Of a stretch of 64,000 bases of DNA, positions 48,237 through 59,831 are shown one piece after another. Origin of the DNA: Ashinkailepas kermadecensis. Lineage: Eukaryota; Arthropoda; Thecostraca; Neolepadidae. Position 1 is the stretch's first letter; each line of letters opens with the position of its first letter. The translations under genes and the position numbers were made by a program. The notes under the pieces are model-generated. The model made no database searches, was not told where the DNA came from, and saw only the letters and a program-made list of their open reading frames with translations. The DNA lies in assembly GCA_034440615.1 (NCBI GenBank), contig JAOTOM010004840.1:186001-250000 (forward strand), read 5' to 3'.

Positions 48237-50159
48237 TACCAGAGCTGCTGAGTTCAGCGGCACACAGACAGCTGGCATCTGACATCCGCAGACCCAAGTC
48301 ATGGGGTACCATTCACCCAGCAGTCAACCAACATTATATGTCACCATTACGTTCATCATCCATACATGTATCCAAGACTTAGACGTACACTGGTCCTTAC
48401 GTGCCTGACAGTACACCTGACATCACGGACACACCCAACATCACAGACTCACCTGACATCCACCACGGGGTATATCTGTCATACCTGTCATCCCACTGTC
48501 ATCTCACTGTCGTACTACTCTCATTTCCTCACAGCTATGCACACTGCACGTGTCCTGTCAGACAACTGTCATACTATTCATGTACTTACACACCTGCCCA
48601 TTGGGTTCCCAGAATAGGCTTGTTAGCATACATCACCCATGACGGTCACATCACCCACTGGCATTCACATTCCCCTCAAGACGGCGGCTCCTGCATCGGG
48701 GTCGCGCCGTCAGACGGCGGCGGTATCCATCCCCTGAAATCTGTGCACCTGACCGGAAATTTGGGAGGGGGACAATAGCCGTTGGCCTCGCCGGTGGTCG
48801 GCGGCAGTGCCGACTAAGCAGCTCGGTAGATCGGCGCCGGGTATGGTATCTGCCGGAACCTGACACACAGTAGGGAGTACAGCGGGGGAGGGTAGGGATA
48901 AATTTCTGAAATGAAAGGGCCCACACAAACAGCTTCGCCACACATAGCGCAACAACCTGGCGAACATGGCCAAAATTGCCATTGGGACAGCTGGGTGAAT
49001 CTCTTGAAGGCGGACCTGTCTTTGTGGGCAAGTTGGACGCTTATCCTTCGCAATAGAGGCGCCGTGCTGGATAAATGTGCGCCAAAACGAAAATGTTATT
49101 ATTTGGACCAATATTGTCCCGGGAAATAAAAAGTGATGGATGGAGGGACACGGACAAACTGTGACCATCCCCCCCCCCCCCCGTTGACGTTCTGATGAAA
49201 CTTCGGGTTCTTGTCGCTGCGCACGTATTTTTGTTGCACAAAAGGTGTAAATAATTATCTAATATGAACGCAAAAAGGGCATCCAGTCTGCATACTGCAC
49301 ACAACTTTGTCCGATCATTGCCTCCGAGCAATTCACTGGTTCAGACTGAGAAAACGGCCAAGTAATACATACGTCAGTCACGAAAAAAAAGCAAAGCAAT
49401 TGCCACAAGATACAAACCTGTAGAACCCCAAATCATGCTAGTGAAGTACAAAATACATTATATGTTATACAGTTCCGGAGGCACATCCTTAGTGGCTCCT
49501 CTGGATCCCAGTGCATGTTTTAAGAAATCTTCAACGGGAGACGAAAGCGTTCTGAAAACGTAGAATTTTGTCGGGATTCCCGAAGTTGCCACTAAAATTA
49601 TTAAATTTTCAGATGATTGGGTTTTTTTCTTCTGAAGTTAGCATGTCAAAATATACTCCGCGAGATGCGCCACTGGGATCAAATGGCCCGATTGAAGCGG
49701 CCGTGATTTCAGCTTCAAACACCGCAGAAAAGACCACGTTTGGTGAAATTCCAGCAGTGATGCCGATCAGACCGTGCTGTGCACCAGAACAAATTGTAAT
49801 TTGAATCATTAGAAGGACTAATTAAATGACTGAAAAATATGAACGTATGTTCTAGCGGTACCTGCATAACCCAATTGTCGGAATACAGCGCATAACTTTC
49901 AAGATTTGTTAGTTTAAGAAGCATGATGCCCAGGGAGAGGTAAGCAGTTTTAGCGAGTTCACAAAGAAGTGCGACGCCCCCCGCCCCCCTCTTGCTCGCG
50001 CAAGGGGACGCAGCTGCCAGCACCCCATGCGTTCTGCCGCCCCTGACTGGACTGCATCATAATCACGCATTATTCAAATGAACATGACGCACATAAAATG
50101 AGCATAGGATTGCACGACGTTTGGATGATGCTAACAGCAGTTCTCTATTATTTCCCCAG
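48237..50159. other. ARMC2 intron 11, right part
   Basis: ACATCACAGAC-type short repeats at 48410-48500, a C homopolymer at about 49170-49183, otherwise unique-looking. Short open frames on the minus strand (48651-49168) match no family. Confidence 0.45.
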
Positions 50160-50273
50160 GTCTGTGCAGTTTGTTACTGCGTGATCACGTGGAGTGTCAG
50201 ATCGAGGTACTTCGTGTGTTCGGAAACCTCACTAGATGGCCGGCTGTTCGTGAAGCATTGGGAGACCGACAAG
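50160..50273 (+). CDS. ARMC2: ARMC2 exon 12
   Basis: Encodes LCSLLLRDHVECQIEVLRVF then GNLTRWPAVREALGDRQ, matching vertebrate AELLLKLL ... EAVRVFGNLSQ. Acceptor TTATTTCCCCAG, donor GTATGT, phase 1 at both ends. This phase is what rules out exon candidates inside the 10.6-kb intron upstream. Confidence 0.96.
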
Positions 50274-50439
50274 GTATGTGCCGCTCATTTGGGTAGGGCC
50301 TAATCCCCGGTCACCATGTCTGATGGTTATTGTGTCCACATGGCAAGGCAATCCTATGCTATTTTCTTCGTTTCACTGAACCGTTTTCATCGTAATTAAT
50401 CCTGGTACAATTAATATTTCGAGACGTACACCTTATTCC

Positions 50440-51262
50440 CCCTTCCAATTATCACCAGTAGTGATGTGTTCAATACCTGACGCCCAGTTTCCTACTGGCA
50501 TTGGTGTGTCCGATACCTGACCCCCAGTTTCCTGCCAGTGGTGTGTCAGATACCTGACCCTCAGTTTCATGCCAGTGGTGTGTCAGATACCTGACCCCCA
50601 GTTTCCTGCCAGTGGTGTGTCAGATACCTGACCCTCAGTTTCATGCCAGTGGTGTGTCAGATACCTGACCCCCAGTTTCCTGCCAGTGGTGTGTCAGATA
50701 CCTGACCCCCAGTTTCCTGCCAGTGGTATGTCAGATACCTGACCCTCAGTTTCATGCCAGTGGTGTGTCAGATACCTGACCCCCAGTTTCCTGCCAGTGG
50801 TGTGTCAGATACCTGACCCCCAGTTTCCTGCCAGTGGTGTGTCAGATACCTGACCCTCAGTTTCATGCCAGTGGTGTGTCAGATACCTGACCCATAGTTT
50901 CCTGCAGTGGCGTCGTCAGTACCTGACCCACAATTTCCTGCAGTGGAGTCGTCAATACCTGACGCCCAGTTTCTTGTAGTGGCGTCGTCAGTACCTGATC
51001 CCCAGTTTGCTGCAGTGGCGTCGTTAGCACCTGGTCCCCAGTTTCCTCCAGGCAATGGCAAGTCGGATACCTGAACCACAATTTCCTGCAGCGTTGTGTC
51101 CGGTACCCAACCTCCAGTTTTCCGCAGTGGAGTATCAGGTACCTGAACCCAGTTCCCTGCAGTTCTCTTGCGGCCGGTACCTGCCTCCCAATTTCCTGCA
51201 GTATTGTGTTCGGTACCTGACCTCAGTTTCCTATGGTGCTGTATCCTCTATCTGACCGCCAG
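50440..51262 (+). repeat. 36-bp minisatellite derived from the exon 13 acceptor
   Basis: About 22 copies with CCCCAGTTTCCTGCCAGTGG and TGTGTCAGATACCTGA. The true junction reads CAGCTTTTCGCAG|TGGTGTCA, which aligns with CAGTTTCCTGCAGTGGCGTC in the units nearest the exon. Units far from the exon are near-identical; units close to it are diverged. Confidence 0.85.
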
Positions 51263-51272
51263 CTTTTCGCAG

Positions 51273-51405
51273 TGGTGTCACGTCTCGCCTCCCTCCTCGA
51301 CTCCGACAACCGTGAGCTCGTCTACACGACGGTAGGCGTTCTCATCAACATGATGACCGACCCTGGCAAACGGCAGAACTTCACCAGCTACGGAGGAATT
51401 GACAA
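51273..51405 (+). CDS. ARMC2: ARMC2 exon 13
   Basis: Encodes VSRLASLLDSDNRELVYTTV, then GVLINMMTDPGKRQNFTSYG and GID, matching vertebrate FMMALLD ... CGVLLNLTVDKDKRVILKEGGGIKK. Acceptor CTTTTCGCAG, donor GTAAGC, phase 1 in and 2 out. An armadillo repeat near the C-terminus. Confidence 0.96.
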
Positions 51406-51454
51406 GTAAGCTCATCAGATCCAGTGGTGCTGGCGAGTCGGCTGACGGGGTGGA

Positions 51455-51725
51455 ATCGTTGGCACTCTACCACCGCTGGTGGTGGGTGGTATCTGTCGCC
51501 GTGTATCAGAGAGCAGAGTATTGGGCTTAAATTGAAGGGGTGGGATCGCTGGCACTCTACCACCGCTGGTGGTGGGCGGTATCTGTCGACGTGTATCAGA
51601 GAGCAGAGTATTGGGCTGAAATTGACGGGATGGGATCGTTGGCACTCTACCACCGCTGGTGGTGGACGATATTTATCGCTGTGTATCAGAGAGGAGATGA
51701 TTGGGTTGACATTCGCTTCAGTTGT
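51455..51725. repeat. 90-bp minisatellite, three copies
   Basis: Three copies of a 90-bp unit (GTTGGCACTCTACCACCGCT, GGTGGTGGGTGGTATCTGTC, AGAGAGCAGAGTATTGGGCT) about 50 bp after the exon 13 donor. The length is a multiple of three, so it gives a false repeated frame. Confidence 0.93.
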
Positions 51726-52595
51726 GGGAACCAAATCGAATACGTTTGGGCATGCGCAACAGCGGCTGGCACCGGAAAGGCAGGCGAGTTCGTGTTAACT
51801 TCCAGTTCTGATGCTATCGTCGCAGTACCAAGGGCTAGCCATTTACTGTTCAGCTATTGATGCGTCGAGGGAGTATACTTGTCGGTTAACATCACTGATT
51901 TTGAGGTGCGCCTACGTGCGCGTGACAAGGTTTGCTGTGGGCCTATGGCAAGATTGTCCATCTCCAACCTTCTCACTGTCTGCCTATCAATGATGAGCAC
52001 TACTGTCCAAAGCAGCTGATCTGCCTGCCCATTGTCTTGTGCCTTGTGAAGCATGCATTATGAATATTGCAGATTTTCGCGCGGCAGACTGACGTATGTT
52101 CGGGTATTGGTTGAGCAGTTTCAGAAGAACCAATTGCGTAACCTTGGATAAAAAGTAACAACATGGGTCAGGGATCGCTTTATATAATACGCACATCTAA
52201 AGAACGAAATTTTCCATTTCATTTACACCTTCCCGTGTTCAATGAATATATTTTAGAGATAGTGATAAAATCATAAAATGCAACGAACACAAATTATCAT
52301 CAAATACATCCAGCTTTGTCTGTGTAGTGATGCTGGGTAGCTCACACGTTTAATAATTGCGTTAGACAATATACGGTTCTTATTTGTACCATTGACATTT
52401 TTCTTCAAATACAAGTATTTATCAAAATCTTGCTTTTACTGGCATCTGATGGCTCACTGAAAGTGAACTTCGACAGACTTAACCGCTCGGCGCTTCCTCC
52501 TCGATGATGCCTCGATTCGGATACTCGGGCGGTAGCAGTGGCAGTGCTGCCTTTCCGACTGACAGCTGGCAACGACGTGTTCTCTTCCCCGCCAG
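51726..52595. other. ARMC2 intron 13, middle
   Basis: Unique AT-rich sequence. No exon or element recognised. Confidence 0.5.
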
Positions 52596-52792
52596 CAGCC
52601 GTACAGCGCCGTGGTCCCCCGGCCAGCAGCCGGCAGCCGGACAATGCCGTGGTCCCCCGGCCGGCAGCCGGCAGCCGGCAGTACCGTGTTCCCCCGACCA
52701 GCAGCCGACAGCCGGCAGTACCGTGTTCCCCCGGCCAGCAGCCGGCAGCCGGCAGTACCGTGTTCTCCCGGCCGGCAGCCGAACACTGACGG
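52596..52792. repeat. GC-rich 30-36-bp repeat before exon 14
   Basis: About five copies with CCGGCAGCCGGCAGTACCGT and GTTCCCCCGGCCAGCAG phrases. It ends about 16 bp before the exon 14 acceptor. Confidence 0.88.
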
Positions 52793-52808
52793 GGGTGCTG
52801 TTCTGCAG

Positions 52809-52969
52809 ACTGGTGCTGGTGCTGGAGGACTTCGGCTACAGTGACTGGCAGCTGGCGGCTCTGGTGTGTAAGGTGCTCTGGAACCTAGGCGCCGACACCG
52901 ACGACATCGGCCAGGTGTTCTCTGACCAGCAGGCCGACCAGCTAGCCGTCGTGCTGGACGAGTACCTCG
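52809..52969 (+). CDS. ARMC2: ARMC2 exon 14
   Basis: Encodes LVLVLEDFGYSDWQLAALVC then KVLWNLGADTDDIGQVF and QADQLAVVLDEYL, strongly matching vertebrate LVDCLRDLGPTDWQLACLVCKTLWNFSENI. Acceptor GTGCTGTTCTGCAG, donor GTCAGT, phase 2 in and 1 out. The best conserved exon of the gene. Confidence 0.97.
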
Positions 52970-53394
52970 GTCAGTTGCCAGTGCGACCGTCGGCGTGTCT
53001 GTGGTCGCCTCGTACCGGTCACCAGTATGAGTACCTCTGCATGCGCCCTGTATGCTATTGGTACATACCTGGGCACGTGTGCTACGCGCGAGTCGAGGTG
53101 TGCTGTGGGATTCAACTGGGTTCACGCTAACAGTAGGACAAAGTCAGACATGGTCTTTGCGGAAATGAGGGGCTGGATTTCGTTCTAGGTGTGCTTCCAC
53201 GTGTGACTCGGTGAGTGCGGGGTCGCGGCACTGACGAATCGTCTGTTACAAAAAGAGCATAACAGGAACAGTGCCGATACCCTATCCTAATCTCTTGAAA
53301 CGAGGTGGTGAATCCGTAGATGGTGAGATGCCTTCCCACAGATGATGTGGTGCTGCCCCAAAGATGACTAAGTGCTGCCACAGAAGATAGCGAG
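52970..53394. other. ARMC2 intron 14, left part
   Basis: Unique sequence; from 53320 it begins to show diverged GATG-type units of the array that follows. No exon. Confidence 0.5.
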
Positions 53395-54617
53395 GTGCTG
53401 TCCCACAGATGGCGAGGTACTGTCCCGCAAATGGCGAGATGCTGTCCCACCGATGACGATGTACTGTCCCACCGATGGCGAGGTACTGTCCCACAGATGG
53501 CGAGGTACTGTCCCACAGATGGCGAGATACTGTCCCACAGATGGCAGGTACTGTCCCACAGATGGCGAGGTACTGTCCCGCAAATGGCGAGATGCTGTCC
53601 CACAGATGACGATGTACTGTCCCACAGATGGCGAGGTACTGTCCCACAGATGGCGAGGTACTGTCCCGCAAATGGCGAGATGCTGTCCCACAGATGACTA
53701 TGTACTGTCCCACAGATGGCGATGTATTGTCCCACAGATGGCGATGTATTGTCCCACAGATGGCGATGTATTGTCCCACAGATGGCGATGTACTGTCCCA
53801 CAGATGGCGAGGTACTGTCCCACAGATGGCGAGGTGCTGTCCCACAGATGGCGAGGTACTGTCCCGCAAATGGCGAGATGCTGTCCCACAGATGACGATG
53901 TACTGTCCCACAGATGACGAGGTACTGTCTCACCCATGACGATGTACTGTCCCACAGATGACGATGTACAGTCCCACAGATGACGAGGTACTGTTCCACC
54001 GATGACGATGTACTGTCCCACAGATGACGAGGTACTGTCCCACAGATGGCGAGGTACTGTCCCACAGATGGCGAGGTACTGTCCCACAGATGGCGAGGTA
54101 CTGTCCCACAGATGGCGAGGTACTGTCCCACAGATGACGAGGTACTGTCCCACAGATGGCGAGGTACTGTCCCACAGATGGCGAGGTACTGTCCCGCAAA
54201 TGGCGAGATGCTGTCCCACAGATGACGATGTACTGTCCCACATATGACGACTTACTGTCCCACAGATGACGATGTACTGTCCCACAGATGACGAGGTACT
54301 GTCTCACCGATGACGATGTACTGTCCCACAGATGACGATGCACAGTCCCACAGATGACGAGATGCTGTCCCATAGACGGCGATGTACTGTCCCACAGATA
54401 CCGAGGTACTGCCCCACCAATGACGAGATGCTGTCCCACATATGACGAGGTGCTTTCCCACAGATGACGAGGTACTGTCCCACAGATGACGAGATACTGT
54501 CCCACAGATGACGAGGTACTGTCCCACAGATGACGAGGTACTGTCCCACAAATTAAGAGGTACTGTCCCATAGATGACGATGTACTGTCCCACAGATAAC
54601 GAGATGCTGTCCCACAG
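53395..54617 (+). repeat. 22-bp array copying the exon 15 acceptor
   Basis: About 55 copies of a 22-bp unit, CTGTCCCACAGATGACGAGG plus TA. GATGGCGAGG and CGCAAATGGCGAG variants dominate the left part. The true acceptor of exon 15 is in the last unit, and identical CCCACAG|ATGACGAGGTACTG sequence occurs many times upstream. Confidence 0.97.
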
Positions 54618-54787
54618 ATGACGAGGTACTGTTCCCGGAGTCTGGTCTGACGGCCGAGGAGCAGCAGATCGCCGCCATGCTGCGGCCTCTCTGGCAGGAG
54701 TTCGCTGAAGTGGCCGCCAGCCTCCTAGACAAGCTGGACGATTCGCTGGACCCAGTCGTTGGCGGTGAACTGACCGGCGTTGACTAG
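54618..54787 (+). CDS. ARMC2: ARMC2 exon 15, C-terminus and stop
   Basis: Encodes DEVLFPESGLTAEEQQIAAM and LRPLWQEFAEVAASLLDKLD, ending GELTGVD and TAG (54785-54787). It occupies the place of the vertebrate C-terminal segment with FKPVAQQLLNRI, though conservation is weak. Phase 1 in; the acceptor CCCACAG|ATGACGAGG is the last unit of the 22-bp array and is the AG there that keeps the frame. The first 13 exon bases are thus themselves repeat sequence. No AATAAA signal is obvious just downstream. Confidence 0.9.
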
Positions 54788-55300
54788 GCCGCTTCGATAA
54801 CACAAACTCTGCCTCGGTGGTTGTGAACTCACCAGCTCTGCCTCGATGTCCCGAGCTCACCAACTGTCGGAGTGGTTTTGAACTCACGAACTCAGTATTA
54901 GCGTCTAAAATTCGCGAACTCTGCATCAGTGGGCGCGGTCTTACCAAATCTGCCCACTCTACAGTAATAGTACCGGCGTTACGAAGTTCACTTCATTGTC
55001 CCCGATCTCACCAACTCTTCCCCAGTGATTCCAATGTCAAGAACTATTCCGTAGTGATCCAGATATCACGAACTCTTCGTCAGTGGTCCCCATCTCACCA
55101 GCCCCGCCGTATGTGTTGCGGGTAGTGGGTTGGCAGTCTCGGTGGCACTGTCGGCCAGCCGGCCGGACGGACGGAGGGCGAACGGTCGGCGCAGAAGAGG
55201 ACGGAACTCGGACGCTCGTCACCGGCCCGTCGCCGCGGGCAGCTCCGCCGAGGTATGGTCGACCGCTGCAGCGAGCCTTTGTTGTACGTGATCCTGTGCG
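54788..55300. other. Region after the ARMC2 stop codon
   Basis: Probable 3' UTR and intergenic start, with loosely repeated CTCACCAACTCTGCC-type phrases of about 30-38 bp to about 55100. No gene recognised. Confidence 0.5.
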
Positions 55301-55645
55301 GCCTAGGCTGGTTGGGAGTGAATGGAGTGGGCGGAGGATGGTATGTAGGCCGCTCGGTGGGGACTGCAGTGGCTGGATGATGGTGTGTAGGCCACTGGAC
55401 GGTGACTGGGGGATGGTGTGTAGGCCGCTGGGTGGTGACTAGAGTGGCTCGAGGATGGTGACTGGCCGCTTGGCGATGACTGGAGGATGGCGTGTAGGCC
55501 GCTCGGTGGTGACTAGTGGCTGGAGGATGGTGACTGGCCGCTTGGCGATGACTGTAGGATGGCGTGTAGGCCGCTCGACGGTGACTGAATTAGCCGGAGG
55601 ATGGCGTGTAGGCCGCTCGGTGGTGGTGTCTGCGAGACATCAGTC
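55300..55645. repeat. About 45-bp minisatellite
   Basis: About eight loose copies with GAGGATGGTGTGTAGGCCGC and TCGGTGGTGACTG phrases, interspersed with CTTGGCGATGAC variants. Lies between the two convergent genes. Confidence 0.85.
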
Positions 55646-55844
55646 GGTCACTCTGCCGTCGTGCTGGCGGGCCGGACCAGATGGCGCGGGAACGGTGAAG
55701 TGTGAAGGAAGCGCAGCCCTGGTGACAATGCTGGTGAAATAGCGTCTCGGGGCGGGGTGTTTCCCGCGCGCGGCCGACGACCGGGCCCGATGTGGGGTGT
55801 GACGGGCGCAGCGTCTGGGACTGGTTACCATGTTTGAAGCGGGA

Positions 55845-55880
55845 CGTGTTTCCAACGCCGCGGCCGGCGTTGGAAACACG
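55845..55880. other. Perfect 16-bp inverted repeat
   Basis: CGTGTTTCCAACGCCG (55845-55860) and its exact reverse complement (55865-55880) are separated by CGGC. It would form a strong hairpin. There is no T-run after it, so no terminator is implied. Confidence 0.85.
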
Positions 55881-58171
55881 GCCGCCGCAGCACCCGGCCA
55901 TGTGACTGGCAGAAGGCTATGTATATGAGCTCGGCAACTGCCGATGGCCGTGGAGAGAGCGAGCGTGGCTGTGATTTGGTTCTGCGTTCACTGTTGAAAC
56001 ATGCCGGCCAGTAGTTGCTGGGATGCATGCTGGACGCACAGTTTGCAGATGGAGTGGTGTCATTGACGTCACTGGTGTGGCCGTTTAGGTCTGAATCATG
56101 GATGCGAGTGTCCGCTAGGGTTTGGTCTGGGCACGAGGTCTGTTGGGTCAGCGATTTACAGGGTTTGTAAGGGTTGGATCTGGAGAAGGTGTGCTGCTCT
56201 GGACCAGGATCTGTCCTAGGCATTGCAACTTAGCCAGCAGGGGTGTTGTTGTTTGTGTCTACGATGCACGAAGCAGCTGGGGCCATACGGCGTCGTCTGC
56301 CTCTTACCCTGGCAGGAAGCGCGGGCGTCGCGGGGAATCGAGCCCCAGACCTCTAGTCTCCCGGACGCTCAAGTTAATCACTGAGCTATCCACACCCTAA
56401 ACACCAGAGGTGATATCCGGGTAAGGAGTGATGTTAAGGATTCGATCGGTTATTGAGTTTGAATCTCATCGATCAGTCATAGCCGTTTCGAGACCATAGG
56501 ATGAAAGAGATGGATAAATAATGTGGAGAAAACTAAGTATTACGTGGGGCGAGACAGGAGTGGATGCGGTTCGATCTCAGTGATGTTCTTGGAGTCTCGC
56601 TTCATTTGGATTTGGTGGTGCTGCGAAGGTATGGTACATGAGGGTGGAGCGTAGCGCGACAAGAACGTGCCGTTTTGTAATGGAGTGATTGGCTCTGAAT
56701 GATGCATTGCGGTGCGGTTGATCGTGTATTTTGTCGGGCAGTGCAACACCAGCAGAATATGTGGTCACCACTGTATGCGGTATTGAGCGTTCGATATTCG
56801 ATATTCTGAGATATCTAGATATTCGACCTCGATATCTGAGGTCCAATATTTCGGCCGAATACCGAATATTCCCACATGAATGGTGAGGTTTCGCTGAAAT
56901 TCGAACTGGACGCTAATCGCGACAATAACATCTCAGTCGTCAACGGTTAATTAAGCGTTTATTTCCTTCCACAAAGCGAAATATTAACAACAGGCAACAT
57001 ACATAAAAGATGGTGAAAGAAAAAAAAACAACTACATAGTGATGAAATTTGAGGAATAGGCATCGAAGAGGAGAAAGGAAAAAACAATCCAGGAGGGCAG
57101 GAGCAGGAACATAAAATGAGCTAACTACGGATCTTCGATATAATTCATAATTTACTAAGGTTTTCGGGCAGCGACCACGGGCGAATTGGGGCTCCGCGTA
57201 CCTCCGAGCACCACTACTGGCGACAAACCCCGTGTTTCCTCTGCCTTCCAGAGGAACGCCATGGCACTAATTGGATATGGTTACTCTATACGCTTGGGGC
57301 AACTCAAAGGTATATGTATGGCGGGACAGGGTCTGGGTTATGGTGGAAGGAAATATATACGTCCATTTCCCTTGCCCATACATGTAGCCTTGAGACGGTA
57401 AGGCCGCCAAGTCCTGGCTGTAAGGCATTTTCGTGTGCCACATGCTTTTTGCCTTTATACAGTCGGATAACACTTGCTCGGAAAGTTGCTACGTACGGGA
57501 AATAAATACACCATCTCAAATCGGCATGATCCCTACAGGTAAAACGGAACACAAGCAAGCGGCGGCCGACTAGTGATTGCAGTGTATCACGCTCTCGTCT
57601 ACGTGTCTCTGGGCTTAATCCGGTCACGCCGCGTCCACACCGTCGGCCGTGACTCACTATCCCGGGTTAATGGAGACGGGTTAGTCGGCGCGGCGCGCCC
57701 TCACGCTCTTCGCCAGACGGCCGTGTACGCACACACTCGCTCGCTCGCTCGCGTTGTCTGCGTCTGTTCCGCGCTGCGCACGTGCGCATGTAGTGCCGTG
57801 TGTGAGTATGTGCTGCGTTGTGTATGCTGCTGTTTGTGTGTGACGTGTTGCCGGTGCAGTGTTGCGGGGTGCTATCGTCGGGCGTGCCGGCGTAACACCC
57901 GGCGGGCGTGTGTTTGCGTTAATCATGGTCTAGCACCTTCATGTATAAAATTGTTCATGATATTGCACGCCTAATCATTCATCATTTATGCCACGACACA
58001 ATCACGCGCAAATATCTACCAACACAAAATAGAGAAAGATAGAAGCCAAACGCCGGACGGTCATCGCGCTCTGCCCGGCCTCGGCACACACCCCGCCATC
58101 ACGCGGTCGGCGCCGCTACTGCAACTTCCGCATGCAGTCGCTAGGTGTTGCTAGCATCGTAGGCGGGCAGC
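55881..58171. other. Intergenic sequence between ARMC2 and FHL
   Basis: Contains a tRNA-like SINE head (56330-56398), AT-rich GATATTCGA repeats at 56780-56870 and a CpG-rich stretch at 57620-57910. The right-hand part should include the FHL 3' UTR. No coding region recognised. Confidence 0.5.
56330..56398 (-). mobile_element. tRNA-like sequence, probable SINE head
   Basis: On the minus strand GGATAGCTCAGTGATTAAC resembles an A box and D arm, and TGGGGCTCGATTCCCCG forms a good T arm with a B box. The anticodon arm is poor and no matching acceptor stem closes it, so a SINE remnant is more likely than a working tRNA gene. Confidence 0.5.
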
Positions 58172-58329
58172 TCACATTAGCCGCGACTTGGCGCAATCCG
58201 GGCACAGGATGTCCGAGCCGTCCGTGATGAAGCCCTTGCCCACCAGCGAGTTGTTGCAGGTGGCGCAGATGAAGCAGTCGTTGTGCCAGTGGCGGTCCTC
58301 GAACGAGATGAACCTCGTGCCGCCGATTC
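58172..58329 (-). CDS. FHL: FHL/Limpet-type LIM protein, last coding exon (LIM4)
   Basis: Final exon of a four-and-a-half-LIM-domain protein, a scaffold that binds partners through double zinc fingers in muscle sarcomeres and the nucleus. It encodes GIGGTRFISFEDRHWHNDCF, then ICATCNNSLVGKGFITDGSD and ILCPDCAKSRLM, then TGA (58172-58174). The HxxC, CxxC and final CxxC zinc ligands of LIM4 are intact, and it aligns well with human FHL2 (GLGGTKYISFEERQWHNDCF). The acceptor is CTCCTCGGCAG on the minus strand; phase 1 in. The joined frame closes exactly at the stop. Confidence 0.95.
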
Positions 58330-59831
58330 CTGCCGAGGAGGGAGCCGAGCGTCAGCGGTGTCGTCCGCTGTTGATGGTGAGGTCCACAGCGCGAGGGGCG
58401 CCTCCTGTCAGCTACACGCGCTCGCCACCGCAACACATCGGCGCCAGTCCGCAGCCTCTCACCCTGCACCACGCCTATACCGTTGGCTGTGTATCGGAGG
58501 TGGCATATGATCGAAATTTTGGGACGGAAGCCCAGGCCCGGCCGGTCTGCTACGGACAAGCCTGGTCGGTGCCTGATCAAAAGCACTGAAACCCGGTCAG
58601 AAGACCGGTTTTGTTACACATGCTTTTTGCATATAAAGTAGCACAACTATAGTTTTCTTCCGTTCAATTAAGGTACCAGCTGAGAGTCAACTGGTAAAGA
58701 CCTGCAATTTTACATAGAGAGTTTCAATACTGTTTTGGTATAGAACACGGTTTCTGTACGTATTAACTGAAATTGGTCAAATATGAATAGAGTAATTGTA
58801 TATTCTGATCAGCATAATCCTGACAAGCTACGTTCATCGCTGTGGAACTATCCTTCCTGTTCCTTCATCTCATTACGTCGCGCGCCGATCAACAGTGCAT
58901 ACGAAGATGGAGGCAAAGATGCAAGCTTGGAATGCGGTCACAATTGGCTGGGTCATGCATGGTGCGATAATGAAAACTCGTGGGGGATTTGTATGTGCTC
59001 TGCGAGTGACTACCGATCCCAATATTAATTGTTTCAAATAATTCAAGGTTATATTGGAAATATATTTTCAGTGTCTTCTTACATCCGATTTGTATCCTAC
59101 AATATCTCTTGTAAATACACTCAGTTTTCCAGCCCTTCCAATGACGAAATTTACAGAACGTTGCTATCTGTCTGCTATGACCCAGACCTTGTGCCTATCG
59201 CCCTAAAACCGAATAGCCAGCATCTTGCCATCGGTCGTCCGGCGGCTCCATATTGGTAGCGAAGTGAATGTGAATCTCAACATTTGCATGTATCAAATTA
59301 TGAATACGTCTTGTATCTCGTCTTTGATGGCAGGGCATGTTTGTCGGATGTGCCTTTTTGTCAACCGTTAGTCATGTGAATCTCGGGCCCACAATCCGAC
59401 GAATACAAATCTATTATGAGGCAGACGTGCAAACCAGTGGACCTCTGCAAATTTGATGACTCCAAAGCATCTACAAATCCAGGATTTCTGATTACACATG
59501 CAGCTCTACGTGTCGGTCGGCTCGGTACCTCTGACGCACCGGGTTGTAGTCCAGACGTCAATAAATGCTGATGCTTGCAGAGCACGAAAAAACAGGGGGC
59601 AAATTTCATAGCATAAGCCAACGTTGCAAGCAGCTAAAATGTGGCTCATTCTAAGTGGGAAGTTGTCGGATTTCAGAAACTTTATACTACTCCCACGACC
59701 TTACACGAAAAAATCGACCGAAAACACTTGCTAAAACTCTTCTCAATAAAACTAAATTTGTCGTCGAGTGATAAGTTATCGTCAGCGTTACCATCGCCTA
59801 TTACGTTACCAAATAACAGCATCTGCCGGAG
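58330..59831. other. FHL intron between the LIM3 and LIM4 exons
   Basis: Unique AT-rich sequence; no array, element or exon recognised until the 81-bp repeat on its right edge. Confidence 0.5.

Noticed and set aside
48651..49168. Minus-strand open frames in intron 11
   Set aside because: Overlapping frames of similar quality, no family match, no convincing splice signals.
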